In this document: piece by piece, positions 5,397 to 10,163 of the stretch
Layout: each line of letters starts with the position of its first letter
Numbering within the stretch: position 1 is the stretch's first letter
DNA from: DATLZM01 sp035559315
Lineage (GTDB): Bacteria; Actinomycetota; UBA4738; HRBIN12
NCBI GenBank assembly: GCA_035559315.1
Contig: DATMBJ010000159.1
Span: forward strand, 1-10,163
Reading direction: 5' to 3'
DNA length: 10,163 nt
The notes under the pieces: generated by a model
What the model was told of the DNA's origin: nothing
What the model saw: the letters and a program-made list of their open reading frames with translations, nothing else
The model's database searches: none
Program-made: the position numbers and the translations under genes

Positions 5397-5651
5397 CTTA
5401 GGTCGAACGCTCCTCACGAACCTCCCGACGGTGGCCAGGAGCTCCGCGGCCTTCGCCCGGCCGTCCCCGCCCTCCAGCGCTTCCGCGACGCAGGTGTTCA
5501 CGTGGTCCTCGAGGATCAGCATGGCCACGCTCCCCAGGGCGGCCCTCGCCGCGGATAGCTGATCGAGCACGTCGACGCAGTACCGGCCGCCCTCGTACAT
5601 CCGACGGATCCCGGCGACCTGCCCCTCGATCTTCCGGAGCCGAGCAGCCAC
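4878..5651 (-). CDS. csoR: CsoR-family copper repressor, in frame with an exported membrane-anchored protein
   Basis: 257 aa as read. Residues 1-81 are a CsoR/RcnR (DUF156) repressor: RLRKIEGQVAGI near the start, then the Cu(I) ligands C25 (RYCVDVL), H50 and C54 (EDHVNTC), the Cys-His-Cys set of copper-sensing CsoR. Without a break the frame continues through residue 85 into M86, a signal peptide (about 89-112), an acidic helical domain (115-190), a Pro/Glu-rich linker (197-216) and a C-terminal membrane helix (235-253). A DNA-binding repressor followed by a signal peptide makes no obvious sense as one chain. The likely reality is two proteins, the second starting at ATG 5396. A TAA one base out of frame lies at 5400-5398. 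GTG at 5651 is the only possible start, since TGA lies two codons upstream. The CsoR N-terminus is unusually short. Confidence 0.8.
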   Translation of the reverse strand: MAARLRKIEGQVAGIRRMYEGGRYCVDVLDQLSAARAALGSVAMLILEDHVNTCVAEALEGGDGRAKAAELLATVGRFVRSVRPKMDAIRARLFLVSIVALALAWPAGAALAHEEEEQVPARTLVKQAIALLRGQPEQVEAIEDKIHDALAAEDTEGVDLELVERADRAFEEGKIHLAQDLLEEAIGAAPHRVVATPNPEPGMPAPSPEPEAEPSPVLHERALRGGLRAPTGVAGPVLLGLAGLAVLLGLIVVRRVR

Positions 5652-5685
5652 CTCTCACGATCCCTCATCCCGCGCCTCCGGTCTC

Positions 5686-5699
5686 CCCTACAGGTAGGG
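5686..5699. promoter_or_regulatory. Putative CsoR operator
   Basis: CCCTAC-AG-GTAGGG is a perfect 14-bp palindrome in the 78-nt gap between the ABC ATPase stop and csoR, about 35 nt before the csoR start. CsoR operators are GC-rich dyads of C-tract/G-tract halves with a central TA-containing core, placed over the promoter of their own operon, so position and form fit. It would give copper-induced expression of csoR and the cytochrome b genes behind it. No second copy was noticed in the 8785-8890 gap. Confidence 0.6.
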
Positions 5700-5729
5700 T
5701 GGCTCTCCCCCGTGACAGCTTCCCCTTCC

Positions 5730-6572
5730 TCAGGCCGGCCGCCGGGCCCGCTGGAGGAACCGGCTCGGCGCCGCGACGAACTCCTCCCGGCACTGCGCGG
5801 AGCAGAAGAAGTGGGTCTCGCCGTCGTGGCGGTAGTGGGGCGCCCCCTCCCGCTCCACCGCCATCCCGCACACCGGATCGGTGGCCATCTCGCTCATCGC
5901 GCGGAACTCCCCGTCCTCCAGCCAGAGCACACGATCGGCGATGTCCTTGAGGCGGGTGTCGTGGCTCACGATCACCACGCTCCGACCCTCCTCGCTCGCC
6001 GCGCGCCGGAGGAGCCGCGCGACCTCACGGCCGATCCGGGAATCGAGGTTCGCCGTCGGCTCGTCCGCGAGGATGACCGCCGGCTCGTTGGCCAGGGCCC
6101 TCGCGATCGCCACGCGTTGCTTCTCGCCGCCCGAGAGCTTCTCCGGCCGGAACCCGAGACGTTCACCGAGCCCGAACCCTCGGAGGAGCCGCGCGGCGCG
6201 TTCCCGGGCCGTCCTCCCCGAGACCCCGGCCAGGTTCAGCGCGAACTCCACGTTCTCCAGGGCCGAGAGCGCGGAGAGCAGGTTGAAGTCCTGGAACACG
6301 AACCCGAACCTCCGGGCCCGGAAGTCGGGGAGCCGGGACTCGGGAAGCGCGGTGAGGTCCGTTCCGTCCACGAAGACGCGGCCCGACGTCGGGCGCAGCA
6401 TGGCCCCCAGCATCGCGAGGAGGGTGGTCTTCCCGCTGCCGGAGGGGCCCATGATGAGCACGACCTCCCCCCGTCGGACCTCCAGGTCCACCCCCCGGAC
6501 CGCCCGCACCTGCACCTCGCCTTCCCCGTAGACCTTCTCGAGCCTCTCGGCCCGGATGGCCACGGCGTTCAT
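5730..6572 (-). CDS. ABC transporter ATPase (LolD/MacB type) with C-terminal YHS domain
   Basis: 280 aa. Residues 1-225 are a complete nucleotide-binding domain: Walker A GPSGSGKT 42-49, Q-loop Q94, signature LSGGE 146-150, Walker B VILADEP 166-172, switch H204. Residues 229-275 form a YHS domain, with DPVCGM at 232-237 and further cysteines C257 and C261 (FFCSAQC). YHS domains are short Cys-containing modules found in copper ATPases and other metal proteins and are thought to bind metal. It powers the two FtsX-type permeases encoded just upstream; ATG at 6572 overlaps the second permease stop as ATGA. The added YHS domain suggests that the transporter senses or receives copper. The fusion is in frame; an internal ATG before the YHS part could also give it as a separate peptide. 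Confidence 0.92.
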   Translation of the reverse strand: MNAVAIRAERLEKVYGEGEVQVRAVRGVDLEVRRGEVVLIMGPSGSGKTTLLAMLGAMLRPTSGRVFVDGTDLTALPESRLPDFRARRFGFVFQDFNLLSALSALENVEFALNLAGVSGRTARERAARLLRGFGLGERLGFRPEKLSGGEKQRVAIARALANEPAVILADEPTANLDSRIGREVARLLRRAASEEGRSVVIVSHDTRLKDIADRVLWLEDGEFRAMSEMATDPVCGMAVEREGAPHYRHDGETHFFCSAQCREEFVAAPSRFLQRARRPA

Positions 6573-7675
6573 GCCTGCCTCCGGAAGACCGTCGCCGGAT
6601 CGACCCGCGACACCTTGATGAGGGGGCTCACGGCGCCCAGGACGCCGAGGAGGGCGGACCCCACCGCCACGCGGGCGACCGATGACGGCTCGACCCGCAG
6701 AGGCAGGGTCGGCGCGACCCGAGCCAGGACCCATCCCAGCCCCAGGGCCAGCAGCACCGCGAGACCCGTGGCGGTTCCCACGGCCCACGCCGCCTGGGAG
6801 AGGACGATCGCGCCGAGCCGCCGGGGCCCGGCTCCGAGGGCCTTCATGACGCCGATCTCGCGCAGCTGGGCCAGCGTGGCCGCGTAGAGCGTGAGCCCGA
6901 TCACCGCGAGGCCGATGATGAACGCCGCGAACGTCATGATCTTCATGAGCTCGGTGCTCATGTCCTCGACGGCCCGACGTTCCTGGGCGGAGAACCGGGT
7001 CCGGCTCTGTGCGGTCAGCCCGGTGGCGGCCTCGATCCGGCGGACCATCGCGTCCGCCGGGGCTCCGGAACCGACGAGGACGTAGCTGGCCACGCCGCGC
7101 AGACCCCTCGCCGCGGCGAAGTCTTGGAAGCGGACGTAGGAGACCGAGTTCACGATGTTCGTCATCCCGGTGGTCAGCCCGGAGACCCGCCAGGTCCGGT
7201 CCAGGGTCTCGACCCGTCCGCCGATGCCGACACCGAGCGCCTCGGCGGCCCGCTCGTCCAGCACGATCTCCCCCGGCCCCGGCTCCTCCCCGGCCACCAG
7301 CGAGGCGGGTCCGCCCGGGGCACCGGGGACGTAGCCGATGAGGTAGGTGAGCACGCGCTCGGCGGACGTCCTGACGACGCCCGAGTCGTAGAGGATCGGC
7401 TCGGCCCATCCCACCTCGGGGAGCCCCCGGATCCGCTCTACGGCGGCCAGCGGAACCGATGAGAACGACATGTGCATGGTCCGGACGCCCCGCTGGGAGA
7501 CGAACAGGTCCGCCCCCGAGGAGTCGATGTACCGGGTGACCCCACGCATCGCTCCCGCGAAGATCCCGTCCAGGGCCAGGACCATGAGCAGGGCGACGCC
7601 CACCCCGGCGATGCCGAGGAAGGCCCGGCGGCGCTCGGAGAAGAGGTTCCTCCGGCCGACCGGCACCCCCGACAC
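6569..7675 (-). CDS. ABC transporter permease, FtsX/MacB-like (second of pair)
   Basis: 368 aa from GTG 7675. Layout typical of MacB/DevC/LolC-type permeases: a basic start (VPVGRRNLFSERRR), one N-terminal helix (about 18-40), a large extracytoplasmic domain, then three C-terminal helices (segments starting MTFAAFIIGLAVIGLTLYA, LGAIVLSQAAWAVGTATG and VARVAVGSALLGVLGAVSP). The conserved REIGVMKALGA coupling loop lies between the first and second C-terminal helix. It is paralogous to the gene before it. GTG at 7675 is favoured because GGGGGTGAGG precedes it and it aligns with the paralogue's start; GTG at 7684, overlapping the upstream stop, is the alternative and adds three residues. It probably forms a heterodimer with its neighbour and works with the YHS-tailed ATPase. 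The substrate is unknown. Confidence 0.9.
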   Translation of the reverse strand: MSGVPVGRRNLFSERRRAFLGIAGVGVALLMVLALDGIFAGAMRGVTRYIDSSGADLFVSQRGVRTMHMSFSSVPLAAVERIRGLPEVGWAEPILYDSGVVRTSAERVLTYLIGYVPGAPGGPASLVAGEEPGPGEIVLDERAAEALGVGIGGRVETLDRTWRVSGLTTGMTNIVNSVSYVRFQDFAAARGLRGVASYVLVGSGAPADAMVRRIEAATGLTAQSRTRFSAQERRAVEDMSTELMKIMTFAAFIIGLAVIGLTLYAATLAQLREIGVMKALGAGPRRLGAIVLSQAAWAVGTATGLAVLLALGLGWVLARVAPTLPLRVEPSSVARVAVGSALLGVLGAVSPLIKVSRVDPATVFRRQA

Positions 7676-7680
7676 GACCC

Positions 7681-8784
7681 TCACCCCCTGTACACCGACG
7701 CGGGGTCGAGGCGCGCGATGCGGCGGGTCGGGACGGCCGCAGCGAGGACCGCCATGAGCGCGGCGGCGACGACCGCCCCGGCCACGCTCGCGAGGGACCC
7801 GTGCACCCACATCTCCGGCCGAAACGTCCCCACCAGCCAGGCACCTCCGCGGAAGAGGAGGTAGCTGGCGGCGGTCCCCAGGGCGGTGACGATGACGGTC
7901 TGCCCGAGGACGATCCGGAACAGCCGCCCTCCTCGGGCCCCCATCGCCTTGGCGATGCCGTACTCGCGGATCCGCTCGACGATCGCCGAGTACACGGTGA
8001 GGGCGACGATCAGGGTGCCGGCGGCGAAGGCGATGAGGAGCATGAGGGAGAGCGGCCCGTTCATGACCCGGGCGAGCAGGGCCCGGTCGTTGTCGCCGAG
8101 CTCGCGCGGCGTGAGGACGGCCAGGCCCGTCCGGTCTCGGATCGCCGCCGCCACGGTGACGGGCTCGCGGGTGCGGACGAGGACGAAGCTCGTGGTCCCC
8201 GGCATCTTCAGCAGCCGCTCGACCGCGTCGTGGGTCGTGAAGGCGAAGCTCGCCATCCACGAGCGGGTCCCCTCGGACAGGCCGACCACCCGGAAGGCCT
8301 CGCCCATGACGTCGAGGCGGCCGCCGAGGCGGATCCCGTGCTGGTCGGCCAGGGTCCGGTCCACCACGATCTCGTCGTCTCGGCGGACCGCCCGCCCGGC
8401 CGCGACGTCCCAGGGCCCGCCCATCCCGCCGGGGAGAGACCCGATCAGGAACGTGAACCGCTTGCGCCCGTGCAGGTCCAGGACGGCGAACCTGGCCACG
8501 ACGGGGTCGGCCCGGTCCACCCCGGGGACGGTGCGGACGGCCCGGACAGCATCCAGGGGGAGGACCGAGGGCGCGCCGAGGAAGTGGCGGGCTCCCGGCT
8601 CGCCGACGAAGAGGTCGGCGCCCACGTTGTCCTCGTAGGCGGAGATCTGCAGCTTGAACCCGGCCCACAGGCCCTGGAGGAGGAGGATCAGGGCGATGGC
8701 GGCCCCCACCCCGAGGACGCTCACGGCCAGGCGGCGGCGGTCGGCCAGGATGTTCCTGCGCGCGACGGGGACGGACGCACCCAT
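7681..8784 (-). CDS. ABC transporter permease, FtsX/MacB-like (first of pair)
   Basis: 367 aa from ATG 8784. Same plan as the following gene: VPVARRNILADRRR, a first helix at about 17-40, an extracytoplasmic domain of about 200 residues (including FLIGSLPGGMGGPW and later DEIVVDRTLADQHG), and three C-terminal helices with the coupling segment REYGIAKAMGARGG. The ending LDPASVYRG matches LDPA/VDPATVFR endings of this family. Members move lipoproteins, peptides or other substrates out of the membrane, or act mechanically on envelope enzymes; none of these can be chosen here. No membrane-fusion (MacA/DevB) protein is nearby. A 106-nt gap separates it from the cupredoxin gene, so it may have its own promoter, though none is recognisable. 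Confidence 0.9.
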   Translation of the reverse strand: MGASVPVARRNILADRRRLAVSVLGVGAAIALILLLQGLWAGFKLQISAYEDNVGADLFVGEPGARHFLGAPSVLPLDAVRAVRTVPGVDRADPVVARFAVLDLHGRKRFTFLIGSLPGGMGGPWDVAAGRAVRRDDEIVVDRTLADQHGIRLGGRLDVMGEAFRVVGLSEGTRSWMASFAFTTHDAVERLLKMPGTTSFVLVRTREPVTVAAAIRDRTGLAVLTPRELGDNDRALLARVMNGPLSLMLLIAFAAGTLIVALTVYSAIVERIREYGIAKAMGARGGRLFRIVLGQTVIVTALGTAASYLLFRGGAWLVGTFRPEMWVHGSLASVAGAVVAAALMAVLAAAVPTRRIARLDPASVYRG

Positions 8785-8890
8785 CGGCTACCCCGCGGCC
8801 CGAAGGTCGGCCGGCGGCGGCCCGCCGAACGTGCTCGGGCACCCCTCGCTGGCGCCACGCGTCGACCTCACGCGGCTCTCCCCGTCCGGA
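8785..8890. other. 106-nt gap between cupredoxin and first permease genes
   Basis: No convincing gene. A short inverted repeat, CGGCGG-C-CCGCCG, lies near 8814-8826 but has almost no loop and no T-tract. A frame ending at the TAG at 8788 crosses the gap but has no family features. It may hold a promoter for the ABC genes; none could be recognised. Confidence 0.35.
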
Positions 8891-9268
8891 TCACGGCTCC
8901 ACCACCAAGCGGCCGCGGAGCATCCCCATCTGGCACGTGAACCCGTAGGTCCCCGGCTCCCTCGGCAAGAACTCCACCGGGACGAGCTCACCCTCGGGGA
9001 GCCGGACGCTCTTGCCGAGATCCGCGAACACCACCATCTCCGAGCAGGGCGAGGACTCCTCCCGACGGAAGGAGAGGCGGACCGGCTCCCCGGCCCGGAC
9101 CACGATGGTGTCGGGGGCGTAGCCCCCCTTGACCAGCACCATCGCCTCCTGGTAGCCGGAGGAGGTGACGACGGCTCGGTAGCCCTCCCTCCTCGGGCCC
9201 CAGAAGAACCACACGATCCCGCCGATCGCCGCGAGTCCGAGCAGCGTCACCACGACGTTGTCGAGCAC
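8891..9268 (-). CDS. Membrane-anchored cupredoxin-domain protein
   Basis: 125 aa. One N-terminal membrane helix (about 5-23) anchors a cupredoxin domain outside the cell (about 40-125): GGYAPDTIVVRAGEPVRLSF, then PCSEMVVF with C75, and GTYGFTCQMGMLRGRL with C112, M114 and M116. The C-terminal CxMGMLxG pattern is familiar from cupredoxin_1-like proteins encoded beside heavy-metal ATPases. The two histidines of a classical type 1 copper site are absent; the whole protein contains no His, so a Cys/Met set suited to Cu(I) is more likely. The GTG start at 9268 has GGAGG 8 nt upstream, inside the end of the ATPase gene, and the gap between the two genes is 3 nt. It may receive or deliver copper at the outer face of the ATPase. 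Confidence 0.88.
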   Translation of the reverse strand: MLDNVVVTLLGLAAIGGIVWFFWGPRREGYRAVVTSSGYQEAMVLVKGGYAPDTIVVRAGEPVRLSFRREESSPCSEMVVFADLGKSVRLPEGELVPVEFLPREPGTYGFTCQMGMLRGRLVVEP

Positions 9269-9271
9269 GTC

Positions 9272-10163
9272 TCACACCTCCGTCGGGCGGAACCGGCGGA
9301 GCCGGTTCGCGTTGGAAACCACGGTCACCGACGAGAAGGCCATCGCCGCCGCCGCCATGAGGGGCGACAGCAGGATCCCGAAGAACGGGTACAGGAGGCC
9401 GGCCGCGATGGGCAGCCCGGCGGTGTTGTACACGAAGGCCCCGAACAGGTTCTGGGAGACGTTGCGCATCGTGGCCCGGGACACCTCGATGGCGGTGACC
9501 ACTCCCCGCAGGCTCCCGGAGATCAGGGTGACGTCGGAGGCCTCCATGGCCACGTCGGTCCCCGTGCCGATGGCGATGCCGACGTCGGCCTGGGCCAGGG
9601 CGGGGGCGTCGTTGATCCCGTCGCCGACCATACCCACCCTCTTCCCCTCGAGCTGGAGCTTGCGGACCTCGTGGGCCTTGTCCTGGGGGAGGACCTCGGC
9701 CAGGACCCGGTCGATGCCGACCTCCCGCGCGATGGCCTCGGCGGTGCGTTGGTCGTCGCCGGTGATCATGACCACCTCGATGCCGAGCTCCTTCAGCCGC
9801 GCGATGGCCCGCGCCGAGTCCTCCTTCACGGTGTCGGCGCAGGCCACGATGCCGCCCGGACGGCCGTCCACCGCCACGTACATCGGGATCTCGCCGGCGT
9901 CCGCGAGGGCCGCGGCCTTGGCCTCCAGATCGCCCACCTCGACGCCGCGGTCCCGCATCAGCTTCAGGTTGCCGAGCAGGACCCTCCGTCCCTCGACGGT
10001 GGCCTCCACCCCGTGCCCCGGGATGGCCTGGAACCCTTCCGGCTCCGGGGGCTCCACCCCCCGCTCCCGGGCGCCCTCCACGACGGCCTCGGCCAGCGGG
10101 TGCTCGGAGTTCCGCTCGACGGCGGCCGCCAGGCGCAGCAGCTCCCCCTCCGGGAGCTCGCCC
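9272..10163 (-). CDS. copA: Cu+-exporting P1B-type ATPase, C-terminal part (5' end outside window)
   Basis: Partial: 296 residues, from inside the nucleotide-binding domain to the end; the metal-binding N-terminus, CPC helix and DKTGT lie beyond 10163. Visible motifs are SEHPL at 19-23 (the HP signature of P1B pumps), GHGV at 49-52, TGDD at 134-137 and GDGINDAP at 180-187 (hinge with Mg-binding aspartates). In the last two helices N238, Y245-N246 and M275-xx-S278 fit the Cu+ signature N-x6-YN and MxSS. Hence it belongs to the P1B-1 subgroup, pumping Cu+ (or Ag+) out of the cytoplasm with ATP. The frame continues open past 10081 to the edge. The cupredoxin gene follows 3 nt later with its SD inside this gene. 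Confidence 0.93.
   Translation of the reverse strand, partial: GELPEGELLRLAAAVERNSEHPLAEAVVEGARERGVEPPEPEGFQAIPGHGVEATVEGRRVLLGNLKLMRDRGVEVGDLEAKAAALADAGEIPMYVAVDGRPGGIVACADTVKEDSARAIARLKELGIEVVMITGDDQRTAEAIAREVGIDRVLAEVLPQDKAHEVRKLQLEGKRVGMVGDGINDAPALAQADVGIAIGTGTDVAMEASDVTLISGSLRGVVTAIEVSRATMRNVSQNLFGAFVYNTAGLPIAAGLLYPFFGILLSPLMAAAAMAFSSVTVVSNANRLRRFRPTEV

Noticed and set aside
3838..5562. 574-codon plus-strand open frame opposite cytochrome b and csoR
   Set aside because: Pure antisense shadow; the minus strand carries clear haem ligands and CsoR motifs.
8814..8826. CGGCGG-C-CCGCCG as a terminator
   Set aside because: Practically no loop and no T-tract; such GC palindromes are expected by chance at this base composition.
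8788..8991. 67-codon minus-strand frame covering the gap after the cupredoxin
   Set aside because: Half of it lies over the cupredoxin in another frame, and the rest shows no family feature or good start signal.
1..10163. CRISPR array, insertion sequence, tRNA or rRNA
   Set aside because: No regularly spaced long repeats, transposase motifs or conserved RNA segments were seen on reading both strands.

Overview
Very GC-rich DNA (clearly above 70 % by eye) from a bacterium, dense with short-spaced or overlapping genes and many GTG starts. A TAnnnT-type -10 placed 6 nt before a GTG start (leaderless-looking), a Cu(I)-type CsoR, and PhoP-like TCACAG-N5-TCACAG repeats all fit an actinobacterium. 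No rRNA or marker gene confirms this, so the placement is inference. Every gene except one methyltransferase lies on the minus strand. The theme is copper handling together with membrane thiol/redox and quinone chemistry.

Right part (10163 down to 5730): the C-terminal third of a Cu+ P1B-type ATPase (CopA), a membrane-anchored cupredoxin with Cys/Met ligands, two paralogous FtsX/MacB-type ABC permeases, and an ABC ATPase carrying a C-terminal YHS domain. Spacing is tight except for 106 nt between the cupredoxin and the first permease. This looks like a copper-export and envelope-handling module.

Middle (5729 to 3593): a 78-nt gap holds a perfect 14-bp palindrome that looks like a CsoR operator. 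Behind it come a CsoR repressor with Cys-His-Cys copper ligands, a signal-peptide/C-terminal-anchor protein that in this sequence is in frame with CsoR, a b6-like di-haem cytochrome b, and a small two-helix membrane protein. The cytochrome b would therefore be under copper control. The csoR frame is odd at both ends: a good SD-ATG lies out of frame just upstream, and a TAA lies out of frame just before the start of the second protein. Indels or a real fusion are both possible.

Positions 2955-3545 on the plus strand hold a SAM-dependent methyltransferase, divergent from the left part and convergent with the cytochrome b operon.

Left part (2748 down to 1): a secreted Cys/His peptide, a membrane protein with a CCAHH motif, a secreted protein with a WEGDPPGGHH motif, a 59-aa Cys/His-rich probable metal binder, then after 145 nt a membrane-anchored CxxC redoxin and a CcdA/DsbD-type electron-transfer membrane protein (cut by the window edge). 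The two transcription units in this part both begin with CTTCAC repeats spaced 11 bp apart and set exactly 10 nt before a putative -10. This suggests one OmpR/PhoB-type response regulator controls both. In the upstream copy the repeats are embedded in a long nested inverted repeat. No CRISPR array, insertion sequence, tRNA or rRNA was seen.
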